Positions 25,389 to 39,032 of a stretch of DNA of 64,000 nt are shown in pieces. The DNA is from Henckelia pumila (lineage: Eukaryota; Streptophyta; Magnoliopsida; Lamiales; Gesneriaceae), in the NCBI RefSeq assembly GCF_033568475.1, contig NC_133120.1, positions 85,206,151 to 85,270,150 of the forward strand. The letters run 5' to 3'. Numbering within the stretch: the first letter of the stretch is position 1; each line of letters starts with the position of its first letter. Made by a program: the position numbers and the translations under genes. Below the pieces are notes generated by a model. The model saw only the letters and a program-made list of their open reading frames with translations. It searched no databases and was not told where the DNA came from.

Positions 25389-28300
25389 TCAAAACAACTC
25401 AGGATGGTCTTTACGCATCCTGTCCTCAAGCTCCCAAGTAGCTTCCTCAGTGCCTCGGCGCTGCCACTGAACTAAAACCAAAGGAATGACTTTGTTCCGT
25501 AAAACCTTATCCTTATAATCCAGGATACGAAGAGGTTTCTCAACATAAGTCAAACCCTTGTCTACCTGAACCTCAGACCGCTGCAGAATATGAGATTCAT
25601 CCGCCACATACCGTCGCAACAGAGATACGTGGAACACGTCGTGAATACTGGATAGATGCGGTGGCAAAGCTAGTCGATAAGCCAAATCGCCAATGCTTTC
25701 CAAGATCTCAAACGGACCGATAAATCTGGGAGACAACTTGCCCTTAAGGCCAAATCTGAGAATCTTTCGGAAAGGTGACACTCTCAGAAACACTTTCTCC
25801 CCGACCTCGAACTGCAAAGGTCTACGCTTGATATTAGCATAACTGGTCTGACGATCCTGTGCAGTCTTAATCCGTTTCTTGATTTGATCAACAATGTCTA
25901 TCGCCTGCTGGATAAACTCCGGTCCTTCAGCCTGTCTCTCCCCCACTTCTTCCCAGAAGAGTGGAGTACGACAACGTCGCCCATACAACGCCTCAAAAGG
26001 TGCCATCCCAATACTAGTATGATAGCTATTGTTGTAAGCGAACTCAATCAACGGCAAATGATCTTGCCATGCTGAACCAAAATCCATGACGCACGCTCTA
26101 AGCATATCCTCTAACGTACGGATAGTGCGCTCTGACTGACCATCAGTCTCCGGATGATAGGCTGTACTCAAACTGAGAGTAGTACCCATCGCACGCTGAA
26201 CGCTCCGCCAAAATCTAGAAGTAAACCTGGGGTCCCGATCACTGACAATGCTCACAGGCACTCCATGAAGTCGAACGATCTCCTGAATGTACATCCGTGC
26301 CATGCGATCCACAGAGTACTCTCGGCTATAGGCAATGAAATGCGCTGACTTGGTGAGTCGGTCCACCACAACCCAGATAGCATCACAGTTCTTTGGGGAT
26401 ACTGGCAAATGGGTCACAAAGTCTATAGTGATAAACTCCCATTTCCATTCAGGAATAGGAAGACTGTGAAGCAATCCTCCAGGTCGTCGGTGCTCTGCCT
26501 TGACCTGTTGACACACCAAACATCTCAAAACAAACTGATAAATACTGCGTTTCATTCCCTTCCACCAGAAACGAGTACGTAGATCCTTGTACATCTTGTT
26601 GCTTCCAGGATGAACACTCAACTTAGTGCGATGCGCCTGAGACAAAATCTCCTCTCGCAACTCTCATCCTGCGGAATCACAAGCCTACCAGACAAACACA
26701 GAAAGCCATCTGACTGATAATGAAATCCAGACGATCTACCCTCGTTAGCTAGACGAGCTAAACGCTGGGTCTTCGAATCAGACATCTGAGCATCTCGGAT
26801 CCGTGAATACAAGGCTGGCTCAGATAATATCGCAAACATCTGGATACTCTGCATACCTTTCTTATGCTTGAAGGTAAAACCTGAAATACAACAGTCACTG
26901 ATCGCACTAGACATCGAACAAGTCTGAAGTGCGAATAGTCGCACCTTGCAACTCAAAGCATCAGCGGTGAGATTAGCAGCTCCTGGATGGTACTTAATCT
27001 CGCAATCATAGTCCTTAAGCAAGTCCATCCAACATCTCTGCCTCATGTTCAACTCTGCCTGAGTGAACAAATACTTGAGACTCTTATGGTCGGTGAAGAT
27101 CTCAAATTTCTCGCCATACAGATAATGACGCCAGATCTTCAAAGCGAACACAATGGCTGCCAATTCCAAATCATGGACTGGGTAGTTGTCCTCGTGAAGC
27201 TTCAGCTGTCTAAAAGCGTATGCGATCACATGCCCATAGCGAGTACGGAATGCCGTCTTGGCTACGTCCTGATCACGGACTCTCAACTGATGATACCCAG
27301 ATCTCAAGTCAATCTTGGAGTAAACTGATGTGCCCTGCAGCTGGTCAAACAAGTCATCAATACGAGGCAACAGATACTTGTTCTTCACAGTGACTCGATT
27401 CAGCTGCCGATAGTCAATGCACAGCCGCATCGACCAATCCTTCTTCTTCACGAAGAGAACAGGAGCTCCCCAAGGAGATACACTAGGACGAATGTACCCC
27501 TTGTCCAAAAGATCCTGTAGCTGATTCTTCAACTCACGCATCTCTGACGGAGCCAGACGATACGGTGCTCTAGAAATAGGCGAAGTACCCGGCATCAACT
27601 CTATGCCAAACTCGACTTCCCTAGCAGGAGGAAAACCCGGAATCTCATCAGGAAACACATCTGGAAATTCATCCACAACAGGAATGCTCTCTATCCCAAT
27701 ACTCTCAGCGGACAAATCAACTGCATAGATAAGGTATCCTTCCCCGCTAGACTCTAGAGATCGACAAGCTCTCAAAGCTGATACCAAAGGCATCGGGGGT
27801 CGCGCTCCCTCACCATAGAAAAACCAACTCTCACTCCCATCTAGATGAAAGCGTACTAATCTCTGATAGCAGTCCACTGAAGCTCGATAGGTAGTCAACA
27901 TATCTATTCCCAAAATGCAATCAAAGTCGTCAATCGCCAGGACCATGAGATTCGCTAACAGAATGTTCCCTTCGAACTCTAAAGGGCAACCCATCACTAG
28001 ACGCTTAGCCAAAGCAGATTGGCCCGTCGGAGTAAAAACATACATCACTACGTCTAGTGCAATGCATGGTAACTTATGCCTCTTAACAAAACGTGCAGAA
28101 ATGAAGGAATGAGATGCACCAGTGTCAATAAGTACAAGAGCAGGTATACCATAAAGCAGAAATGTACCTGCGATGACTTTCTCATTCTCCTCCACAGCCT
28201 GATCATGTCTCAGGGCAAACACCTGGCCAGAAGCTCGTGGCCTCAAATGAGAACTCCCAGCAGACTGTCCCTGCGACCTCTGCTGTACGGTGGCCTGAGA

Positions 28301-29203
28301 GCCCGATCCTAAACCAGAACCAGAACCGCCTCCCCCAGACACTGGACAATCCCTCCGGATATGACCAGTCTCTCCACAATGGAAACAAGCTCCAGAAGCT
28401 CTACGGCACTTGTCGGATGGATGGTTCTTCCCACAGTGATCACACTTGTCCTTCTTACCGTAACGGACAACACCTCCAGAACCAGAGGAAGAAGAAGATC
28501 TAGACTTCTTAAAAATTTGGCCACGGGGACCCAAAGAACTAGTAGGTCTCGACTGAGAGAAAGACTTGTTCCGCCGAATGCTGTCTTCTGCCTGGTGACA
28601 ACGGCTCACCAAACCCTCGTAGGACATGTCGTCGCCAACCGGCACACGGTCATGGATCTCAGGGTTAAGGCCCTGAAGGAACAGATTATACTTCATCTCT
28701 GAGCTATTAGCAATCTCGGGGCAATAGGATAGCAGATCAAAGTACCTCTGCTGATACTCATCGATAGACATGGCTCCCTGTCGCAGACTCAGTAGCTCGC
28801 CTGCCTTCGACTGAGGGAGTGTAGGAGGAAAATACCGCTTTTGGAAAGCTGTGCGGAACTCGGTCTAGGTGGCCACTCCTCTCACCGCAATAAAGGGTGC
28901 AGAAGTAAACCTCCACCACCTACGGGCTCGCCCATCCAGCAGATTGCCAAGGGTGTCCATCTTCTGCTCCTCGGTGCAATGGAAAGTCTGAAAAGTCGTC
29001 TCCATGCGGTCTAACCAATTCTCCGCATCCTCCGGAGACTCACCTCCAACTAAGGGCTTAGGACCCATAGCTAAGAATCGACGCACAGTGAAACGCTCGT
29101 CGTCATGATGACGATGAAGCCGTTCTCGACGAGGCTCCCGGTCGGCATCACCCCAACGCCCACCAACACTGCCATGAGAACTCCGGTCGTCACGATTTGC
29201 CAT
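25389..29203 (-). pseudogene. Element A gag-pol polyprotein, RT-deleted
   Basis: Starts at an ATG at 29203. In order: gag, CCHC knuckle [14 protein letters not shown], aspartic protease ([12 protein letters not shown]), the N-terminal part of reverse transcriptase ([12 protein letters not shown]), then an abrupt join to the end of RNase H, integrase (zinc region, DDE core, [15 protein letters not shown]) and a C-terminal chromodomain-like region (QWQRRGTEEATWELED). Damage: TAG at 28867-28865 (W expected); a 600-bp in-frame deletion at 27230-27237 relative to B that removes the RT catalytic FIDD motif and most of RNase H; and a 1-base loss near 26,663 just before integrase. The copy cannot move on its own. 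Confidence 0.93.
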
Positions 29204-29252
29204 CTACAAAAATACCTCAAGATGAGACTAAATCCCAAGAATTCTTTTGCAT

Positions 29253-29264
29253 GCTCTGATACCA
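29253..29264 (-). other. Element A primer binding site
   Basis: Minus strand TGGTATCAGAGC, complementary to the 3' end of initiator tRNA-Met, four bases inside the 5' LTR. Confidence 0.92.
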
Positions 29265-29268
29265 TAAA

Positions 29269-30539
29269 TGTAGTGACCCTCACTCGGATCACCTACTAAA
29301 CAAAACTTATGCATGCAATTAACTTAATCAAACAGATATCAGAATGAAACTGCGGAAACATAAACAATATACAATCCCAAGTGAAGGAATCTGTAATTTA
29401 TCCAATAATATACAACCAAATCGAATAGCTTTATAAACCCAAACAACAGTAATAAAACCTAAGCGAAGCTCCAGCTGGCCAGCCACTGAATAGCCCCTCC
29501 TGGATCCACCCTCCTCGTCCAATCGCAAATCTGCCCTATGGAATAGGGTGTCCAGAAAATACAGAGTACAAGAAGTGAGCATAAAACGCTCAGTGCGAGA
29601 GTATGAGTATACATGCATGCAAAGTGAACTCCCTATAGACTCGAGGTCAAGGATCAGATAACAGAGACAGACCGGGCCCTGGTATGTAGCACGCTGTGCC
29701 GTCGCTTCAGGAGGTGGCTCCCATACCGAGATAACCGTGGATACGCCGGACCCAAATTGATGGAAGTCCATCCACTAACAGGATAGGGTACAACCCTACT
29801 AACAGACATCTCGAAAGAGATACAGCAAGATGCAAATGAATGCAGCATAATATCATGGCATATAAATCATGCAATCACATAATACATGCATACTCAGTCA
29901 GGATATCTCGAACAGTACTTTCGTACCTCAAAACAGTGCAAGCTCTACCAACTCTAGGTCCACGCCTATAGTCTGCTCTTATACTGCCAAATGATACTAC
30001 TATCATTAAAGTGCTCTAAAAGCCTTAACTAAGCTATTGCATACTCCTAAATATTTATAGGAAGCAAAAGCTATACCTTCGTCCGTCGTTAGCCCTTTGA
30101 TGTCGATGCCTCCAAAACTTGGGCACAACTCCGCTACGACTACTGAACGCCTCGTCGACCTTTGGACCAAGCCTAAGAAGACTAGAACAGCTCCAAAAGG
30201 ACTAGAATGGAAAGGAGAACTCGGAATTGGCAAATGAAAGTGAAGTCTCGGCCTTCTATTTATAGACAACGATCGGAACTTCCGATCCTTGATCGGAACG
30301 TCCGAACCTCGATCGGAACGTCCAATCCTGCCGTCAGAGCTTCCGAAGATCCTGATCTGCCACGTGTCAAAATATCACTTGTTGACTCCGGATAGGGGTG
30401 ATCGGAGCTTCCGATCTTGCCACACGTCATGCCTGACGTAATATTGATCGGAGCTTCCGATCCTGATCGGAGCTTCCGAACTCTACCCAAGTAATTATGA
30501 TTAATTCCTTAATTACTGATTTGGTTACGGGCTACTACA
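29269..30539 (-). repeat. Element A 5' LTR
   Basis: Same termini as the left copy. TATA box at 30256-30265. It is about 39 bp shorter than the other copy, through fewer palindromic units upstream of the TATA box. Confidence 0.94.
30256..30480 (-). promoter_or_regulatory. Element A LTR promoter
   Basis: TATA box CTATAAATAG (minus strand, 30265-30256) with, upstream at higher coordinates, several GATCGGA..TTCCGATC palindromes, a G-box-like CCACGTGTC and an ACGTCATGCCTGACGT palindrome. The position within the LTR fits U3. Confidence 0.7.
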
Positions 30540-30544
30540 TGCCA

Positions 30545-30702
30545 CACGTCATGCCTGACGTAATACCATCGGAGCTTCCGATCCTGCATCGAAGCTTCCG
30601 ATCCTGTTCGGAACTTCCGAACCTACCTTCGGAGCTTCCAAACTCTATCCAAGTAATTATGATTAATTCCTTAATTACTGATTTTGGTTACCGGCTACTA
30701 CA
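30545..30702 (-). repeat. Element B 3' LTR, proximal part
   Basis: Continues the LTR interrupted at 23943. The target duplication TGCCA occurs at 23939-23943 and 30540-30544. The LTR ends CTACTACA, and the purine tract of B begins at 30703. Confidence 0.93.
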
Positions 30703-30835
30703 TTCTCCCCCACTTAAGATATTTCATCCTCGAAATCAGATCTTAAGTACTGAATATAATACAGAAATCAGAAACATTATTTATTCCAATCAAACGTTTA
30801 CAGAGTTTGCAACTGAATACAACTTAAGAATGGCA

Positions 30836-33800
30836 TCAAAACAACTCAGGATGGTCTTCACGCATCCTGTCCTCAAGCTCCCAAGTAGCTTCCTCAGTGC
30901 CTCGGCGCTGCCACTGAACCAAAACCAAAGAAATGACTTTGTTCCGTAAAACCTTATCCTTATAATCTAGGATACGAATAGGTTTCTCAACATAGGTCAA
31001 ATCCTTGTTCACCTGAACCTCAGACCGTTGCAAAATATGAGATTCATCCGCCACATACCGTCGCAACAGAGATATGTGGAACACGTCGTGAATATTGGAA
31101 AGATGCGGTGGCAAAGCTAGTCGATAAGCCAAATCGCCAATGCTCTCCAAGATCTCAAACGGATCGATAAACCTGGGAGATAACTTGCCCTTAAGGCCAA
31201 ATCTGAGAATCTTGCGGAAAGGTGACACTCTCAGAAACACTTTCTCCCCGACATCAAACTGCAAAGGCCTACGCTTGGTATTAGCATAGCTGGCCTGATG
31301 ATCCTGTGCAATCTTAATCCGTTTCTTGATCTGATCAACAATGTCTATCGACTGCTAGATAAACTCCGGTCCCTCAGCCTGTCTCTCCCCCACTTCTTCC
31401 CAGAAGAGTGGAGTACGACAACGTCGCCCGTACAACGCCTCAAAAGGTGTCATCCTAATGCTAGTATGATAGCTGTTGTTGTACGCGAACTTGATCAATG
31501 GCAAATGATCCTGCCAGGCTGAACCAAAATCCATGACGCACGCTCTAAGCATATCCTCCAAAGTACGGATAGTGCGCTCTGACTGACCATCAGTCTTCGG
31601 ATGATAGGCAGTACTCAAACTGAGAGTAGTACCCATCGCATGCTGAACACTCCCCCAGAATCTAAAAGTAAACCTGGGGTCCCGATCGCTGACAATGCTC
31701 ACAGGCACTCCATGAAGTCGAACGATCTCCTGAATGTATAACCGTGTCATCCAATCCACATTGTACTCCCGGCTATAGGCAATGAAATGCGCTGACTTGG
31801 TGAGTCGATCCACCACAACCCAGATAGCATCACAGTTCTTCGGGGATACCGGAAAATGGGTCACAAAGTCCATTGTGATAAACTTCAATTTCCATTCAGG
31901 AATAGGCAGACTGTGAAGCAATCCTCCAGGTCGTCGGTGCTTTGCCTTGACCTGTTGACACACCAAACATCTCGAAACAAAATGATAAAAACTGCGTTTC
32001 ATTCCCTTCCACCAGAAACGAGTACGTAGATCCTTGTACATCTTGTTGCTCCCAGGATGAATACTCAACTTAGTGCGATGTGTCTGAGACAAAATCTCCT
32101 CTCGCAACTCTTCATCTTGCGGAATCACAAGCCTACCAGACAAACACAGAAAGTCATCTGACTGATAATGAAATCCAGACGAGCTACCTTCGTTAGCTAG
32201 ATGAGCTAAACGCTGGGTCTTCAAATCAGACATCTGAGCATCTCGAATCCGCGAATACAAAGCTGGCTCAGATAATATTGCAAACATCTGGATACTCTGC
32301 ATACCTTTCTTATGCTTGAAGGTATATCCTGAAGTACAACTGTCACTGATCGCACTAGACATCGAACAAGTCTGAAGTGCGGATAGTCGCACCTTGCGAC
32401 TCAAAGCATCAGCGGTGAGATTAGCAGCTCCCGGATGGTACTTAATCTTGCAATCATAGTCCTTAAGCAAGTCCATCCAACGTCTCTGCCTCATGTTCAA
32501 CTCCGCCTGAGTGAACAAATACTTGAGACTCTTATGGTCGGTGAAGATCTCAAATTTCTCGCCATACAGATAATGACGCCAGATTTTCAAAGCGAATACA
32601 ATGGCTGCTAACTCCAAATCATGGACTGGATAGTTGTCCTTGTGAAGCTTCAGCTGTCTAGAAGCGTATGCGATCACATGCCCATTCTGAGTCAGAACAC
32701 AATCTAACCCCTGAAGAGAAGCATCACTGTATGCCACATACCCTCCAGATCCTGACGGTAATGCCAACACCGGCGCAAAAGTCAACCGCCGTCGAAGCTC
32801 ACAGAAATTCTTCTCACACTCGGAGGACCACTCGAAGTCCACACCCTTGCGAGTAAGCTGCGTCAACGGTCGAGCTAACTGAGAGAATTTCAAAATGAAG
32901 CAACGATAATACCCTGCTAGACCCAGAAAACTACGGATCTCAGCAACTGTCGTCGGACGCGACCAATTAAGTACCGCTTCAATCTTGCTTGGATCAACAG
33001 AAATCCCCTCCTTGGATATGATATGGCCAAGAAAGACCACTCTATCCATCCAGAACTCACACTTGCTCAGATTGGCGTACAACTGCTCATCTCGAAGAGT
33101 CTGCAGTACCAACCGCAAGTGAGAAACATGCTCTTCCATATTACGCGAATACACCAAGATGTCGTCAATGAAGACCACGACAAACATGTCCAAATACTCC
33201 CTGAAGACATGGTTCATCAAATCCATGAATATAGCCGGCGCATTAGTCAAACCAAATGGCATCACTAGGAACTCGTAATGCCCATAGCGAGTACGGAATG
33301 CAGTCTTGGCTACATCCTGATCACGGACTCTCAACTGATGATACCCAGATCTCAAGTCAATCTTGGAGTAAACTGACGTGCCCTGCAGCTGATCAAACAA
33401 GTCATCAATACGAGGCAATGGATACTTGTTCTTCACAGTGACTCGATTCAGCTGCCGATAGTCAATGCACAACCGCATCGACCCATTCTTTTTCTTTACA
33501 AAGAGAACAGGAGCTCCCCAAGGAGATACACTAGGACGAATGTACCCCTTGTCCAAAAGATCTTGTAGCTGATTCTTCAACTCACGCATCTCTGATGGAG
33601 CCAGACGATACGGTGCTCGAGAAATAGGCGAAGTACCCGGCATCAACTCTATGCCAAACTCGACTTCCCTAACAGGAGGAAAATCCGGAATCTCATCAGA
33701 AAATACATATGGAAATTCATCCACAACAGGAATGCTCTCTATCCCAATACTCTCAGCGGACAAATCAACTGCATAGATAAGGTAGCCTTCCCCGCCAGAC

Positions 33801-35254
33801 TCTAGAGCTCGACAGGCTCTCAAAGCTGATACCAAAGGCATCGGGGGTCGCGCTCCCTCACCATAGAAAAACCAGCTCTCACTCTCCTCCGGATGAAAGC
33901 GTACTAATCTCTGATAGCAGTCCACTGTAGCTCGATAGGTAGTCAACATATCTATTCCCAGAATGCAATCAAAGTCGTCCATTGCCAGGAACATGAGATT
34001 CGCTAACAGAATGTTTCCTTCAAACTCTAAAGGGCAACCCATCACTAGACGCTTAGCCAAAGCAGATTGGCCCGTCGGAGTAGAAACAGACATCACTACG
34101 TCTAGTGCAATGCATGGTAACTTATGCCTCTTAACAAAACGTGCAGAAATGAAGGAATGAGATGCACCAGTGTCAATAAGTACAAGAGCAGGTATACCAT
34201 AAAGCATAAATGTACATGCGATGACTTTCTCATTCTCCTCCACTGCCTGATCATGCCTCAAGGCAAACACCTGGCCAGAAGTTCGTGGCCTCAAATGAGA
34301 ACTCCCAGCAGGTTGTCCCTGCGACATCTGCTGAACGGTGGCCTGAGAACCAGATCCTGAACCAGAACCAGAACCGCCTCCCCCAGACAGTGGACAATCC
34401 CTCCGGATATGACCAGTCTCTCCACAACGGAAACAAGCTCCAGAAGCTCTACAGCACTTGTCGGATGGATGGTTCTTTCCACAGCGATCACACTTGTCCT
34501 TCTTATCATAACGGACAACACCAGCAGAGCCAGAGGAAGAAGTAGTAGATCCAGACTTCTTGAAAGATTGGGCTCGGGGACCCATAGAACTAGCAGATCT
34601 CGACTGAGGGAAAGACCTGTTCCGTCGAATGCTGTCCTCCGCCTGGTGACAACGGCTCACCAAACCCTCGTAGGACATGTCGTCTCCAACCGCCACACGG
34701 TCATGGATCTCAGGGTTAAGGCCCTGAAGAAACAGATTATACTTCATCTCTGAGCTATCAGCAATCTCGGGGCAATAGGATAGCAGATCAAAGAACTTCT
34801 GCGGATACTCATCAATAGACATCGCTCCCTGTCGCAGACTCATTAGCTCGCCTGCCTTCGACTGACGGAGTGTAGGAGGAAAATACCGCTTTTGGAAAGC
34901 TGTGCGGAACTCGACCCAGGTGGCCACTCCTCTCACCGCAATAAAGGGTACAGAAGTAAACCTCCACCACCTACGGGCTCGCCCATCCAGCAGATAGCCA
35001 AGGGTCTCCATCTTCTGCTCCTCGGTGCAATGGAAAGTCTGAAAAGTCGTCTCCATGCGGTCTAACCAATTCTCCGCATCCTCCGGAGACTCACCTCCAA
35101 CTAAGGGCTTAGGACCCATAGCTAAGAATCGACGCACAGTGAAACGCTCGTCGTCATGATGACGATGACGCCGTTCTCGACGATGCTCTCGGTCGGCATC
35201 ACCCCAACACCCACCAAAACTGCCATGAGAACTCTGGTCATCACGATCTGTCAT
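30836..35254 (-). pseudogene. Element B gag-pol polyprotein, one nonsense codon
   Basis: About 1472 codons from an ATG at 35254 to a stop at 30836. Gag (1 to about 250), CCHC knuckle [14 protein letters not shown], protease [12 protein letters not shown], reverse transcriptase ([12 protein letters not shown], catalytic [10 protein letters not shown]), RNase H (VAYSDAS), integrase (zinc-finger HX..CX2C region, DFVTHF and SDRDPRF acidic residues, [15 protein letters not shown]), then a chromodomain-like tail (QWQRRGTEEATWELED). The single defect is a TAG at 31357-31355, where the sister copy A reads CAG, after the integrase core. The tail suggests a Tekay/Del-like chromovirus; that clade call is from memory of motifs only. 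Confidence 0.94.
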
Positions 35255-35303
35255 CTACAAAAATACCTCATGATGAGACTAAATCCCAAGAATACTTTTG
35301 CAT

Positions 35304-35315
35304 GCTCTGATACCA
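35304..35315 (-). other. Element B primer binding site
   Basis: Minus strand TGGTATCAGAGC, complementary to initiator tRNA-Met, four bases inside the 5' LTR that starts at 35320. Confidence 0.92.
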
Positions 35316-35319
35316 TAAA

Positions 35320-36013
35320 TGTAGTGACCCTTACCTGGATCACCTATTAACAGAACTTAGGCATGCAATTAACTTAATTAAATAGATATCAGAATAAAAC
35401 TGCGAAAACCATAAACGTTATACAATCCCAAGTAAAGAAATCTGTAATTTATCCAAATAATATACAACCAAATCGAATAGCTGTATCATCCTCAAAACAA
35501 CAGAAATAAAACCTAGACGAAGCTCCAGCTGGTCAACCACTGACTAGCCCCTCCTGGATCCACCCGCCTCGTCCAATCGCAAACCTGCCCCATGGAATAG
35601 GGTGTCCAGAAACACAGAATACGAGACGTGAGCATAAGACGCTCAGTACGAGAGTATGAGTATACATGCATGCAAAGTGAACTCTCTATAAACTCGAGGT
35701 CAAGGATCAGATAACAGATACAGACCGGGCCCTGGTATGTAGCACGATGTGCCGTCACTTCAGGAGGTGGCTCCCATACCATAATACCAGTGGATATGCC
35801 GGACCCAAAGCCATGGAAGTCCATCCACTAACAGGATAGGGTACAACCCTACTAACAGACATCTCGAAGCAGATAGCTCAGTATGCAAATGAATGCAGCA
35901 TAAATCAATGACATATAAATCATGCAGTCACATAATACATGCATACTCAGTCAGGATATCTCGAACAGTACTTCCGTACCTCAAAACAGTGCAAGCTCTA
36001 CCAACTCTAGGTC
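35320..36013 (-). repeat. Element B 5' LTR, first part
   Basis: TGTAGTGACC... up to the AGGTC target duplication at 36009-36013, where element C is inserted. It continues at 55678. Confidence 0.93.
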
Positions 36014-38638
36014 TGAAACATCTAGTACTAATATTATTAATTGCGGAAATATATATATATTTTTTTAAAGTACTAATTAAACATATATGTACATACATGC
36101 CCATACATATATGCACAGAATAAATGAATTTAAAAATAAATGACTTATGAAAAAAATGAAATCTTTAGTAAATTAAATATCTGAGTCATCCATTAAAATA
36201 AAAACATTGTACTAAACAAATAAGTAAAATGTTTGCATGCACTGAAAATATTTAAGTAAAAATAACGATGTGTTTAATATTCCATAAAATCATTAAGACT
36301 CAGACGACGGCCGCGGGGGAATCACTGCATGTCCACTCATACGTCCTCGCCTCCGGTGGGTACTACATCCTCAACGTACTCACCTGCACCATACCAGTGT
36401 AGTGAGCCTAGAGGCCCAACATGCTAACATAACAAGGGTTTAAAATAATTTAAAACACTGAAATACTAATACATAACATATACATGAATGAGCATGCTAA
36501 AAATCATGAATTATAATATCTTGCTTAAAAACTGATCTTAACTATAATCATATAATACATACTGAAACATTGTTGAGCATACATTTTTCTAACATAGCAT
36601 GGTTGTATCCATAGTGTAACCTGATAAAGTTCGACTGATCAGTCTCTTAAACCAACGTACGTGGCAGTGACGAATCACCCTAAAAATTTGGTAGTAAACT
36701 ACCCTGATAATGACAGTAAACTGCCCTGATAAATGGGGACTGGTCCCCCTGATAATTGTCACACTACTTCAACTTCCAACATAAAATTTTTATTTGCTCA
36801 ACCTTAAACATTAAATCATGCCATAAAATTATTTCGTGAATGCATGTACTTAAATAAAATGTGTGTCCTTCATATATATTTAATTTAATTTTTCATACTA
36901 ACATATAAATACTAAAATAACTTTCATGCATATAAAATTAAATATATAATCAGGACACATGAAAATTTCTCATGGTTTGTACTGAACTGCTGGCCCTAAC
37001 ACTCAAGCCCATTTTCTTAAAATCTGGCCCATTAACATACTTAAGCCCATTAACACATTTCTAAGCCCAAATAACTTGATTAACTTAACTGGGCCTAAAT
37101 AAAATATTTAAGCCCATTAACTTAATTAAACCCAATAAAATTTTAGACTGACCCAAAAATACACTGACTGGCCCAAAAATTCCTATGGGCCCACGAGCCC
37201 ATAAAAATTATTGGGCTAACTTAAAAATATTTTGAAAAGTCCAAATAAAATTATTTGGAAGCCCAAATAATTTTATTTCTAATTTAATTGGCCCAAAAAC
37301 CAATTAAATCCTAAAATACTTTAAAATTAAAAATACTCGAGCCGGCCCACCTAACCCGGACCCGGACTCATTTGACCCGACCCTAGACTCTACTGACCCG
37401 ACCCTGACCCCCAGGACCCGACCCAGACCAACCCAAACCCATAACCCGAAGCCCCCCCCTCGTTTCTGTTACGGCCGCGAGCAGCAGCCCTTCTAGGGCT
37501 GCTGCCGCCCTGCTCCGGCCATCCCTGGCCGGAGCTCCGCCGCCCAGACGTAGCCCACGTCTGGGCGGACCAAACCAGCCCAAGGCCTCAGCCCCATGCA
37601 CCTCCTACACCTTAACCGATCACCCTTTCCCTTAAACCCTAACCTGCGCCGATCTAGGACACCCGATTGCCTAGCTTGCTTCCTGGGCTCGTTTGGCTCG
37701 AACCACTCGAGCCACTCGAGTCCAAACCACCCTTACACGACCTCAAGACCCCTGGCCAGCAGCGGGACGCACCATGGTTGAAGAAAACATGAGCATGATG
37801 GAAGGAATACATGAACAAAGTGCATAAAAATCAAAAGCCAATGTTTTTCTGAAAATTTCTTGGATGTTTCTGCTGCATACACACGCACACTATTACCCAC
37901 TGATATGGAACAAAAATTTGAGAAAGAAAACATGCCTTCCACCGAAGTTGAAGAGAAAGCAACGTGTAAAACGATTCCGGGACGACGGGACGACGAGCAA
38001 CCTTGAAACTTCGAAGAAACTCGGCTATGGAACCTCCTTGGCTGTGGTTCGAGGAAGAAGATGATGGATGGGGGTGAGAAAACTGATGGAGGCGGCTGAT
38101 GGAGGGTTTGAGCGTAGGGTTGGGTAGTTTTAGGATTTAAAATTTTAAATATAATTACCCTACATAAATTACTTAATTAATATACCAAAGTATATAATTA
38201 AAGACTCCACTTAAAAGATTTAAATCTGATACTAATCATAAATCTCGAATTATATAATTAAGGAAATTTTAAAAATACAAAAAAGTCATTATTTTGGCTT
38301 AATTTGAATAAAAACGGACTCCTAAAAATATATAAAATTAAATACTGAAATTTTGAGGAAATAAAACTCAAAATAATATTTTTGGGCTCTTAAAAGGCTC
38401 ATGAAATAAATTGGATAGAAAGTTGTCATCTCGTTCGTCCACGGTCCCGTCAACGCGATCAAAACAATTAATTTCCATAAATCGTGAAAATCACTAATTA
38501 TGGGTTAAATACTTAAAAATAACTTAAAACATGCACAAATAATTCACATAAATATTTAACCCATATTCTAAAATTTTAAATAAATAAAATCCCTAATTAT
38601 GCATGCGAATTTACGTATTAAAAGTACCGGATGTTACA
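36014..38638 (-). repeat. Element C 3' LTR
   Basis: It has a striking cluster of GCCCA/TGGGC motifs at about 37,000-37,330 and a GC-rich block at about 37,320-37,760. Short open frames in it are not recognised. Confidence 0.95.
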
Positions 38639-39032
38639 ATTCTTCCCCCCTTAAATTGAATTTCGTCCTCGAAATTAAAGTACTTACCCGAACAACTCCG
38701 GGTAGCGAGTCCTCATGTCTGGCTCGGTCTCCCAAGTAGCTTCCTCCTCTGAGTGATTCAGCCACTGGACTCTGACCATCGGTATGACTCGCGTCCTCAA
38801 TCTGCGCTCCTCCCTAGCCAAGATCCGTATAGGCCTCTCCTCAAATGCTAACTCCGGTGTCAACTGAATAGGCTCATAATCCAACACATGCGACGGGTTG
38901 GAGACATATCTCCGCAGCATGGATACATGGAAAACGTTGTGCACTGCTGCAAGCCCTGGCGGTAGAGCTAAACGGTAGGCCAACGTGCCAACTCTCTCCA
39001 AGATCTCGAATGGCCCTATATACCTCGGATTA

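Larger units (their letters stand above)
23944..30539 (-). mobile_element. Element A: Ty3/gypsy element inserted in the 3' LTR of B (same family)
   Basis: The 3' LTR is 23944-25253 and the 5' LTR 29269-30539, with a TGCCA target duplication on both sides. Total length 6596 bp; adding back the 600-bp deletion seen in its pol gene gives about 7.2 kb, matching B. The LTRs differ in length (1310 and 1271 bp), mainly by the number of palindromic U3 units. It was inserted into the U3 of a family member. Confidence 0.94.
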
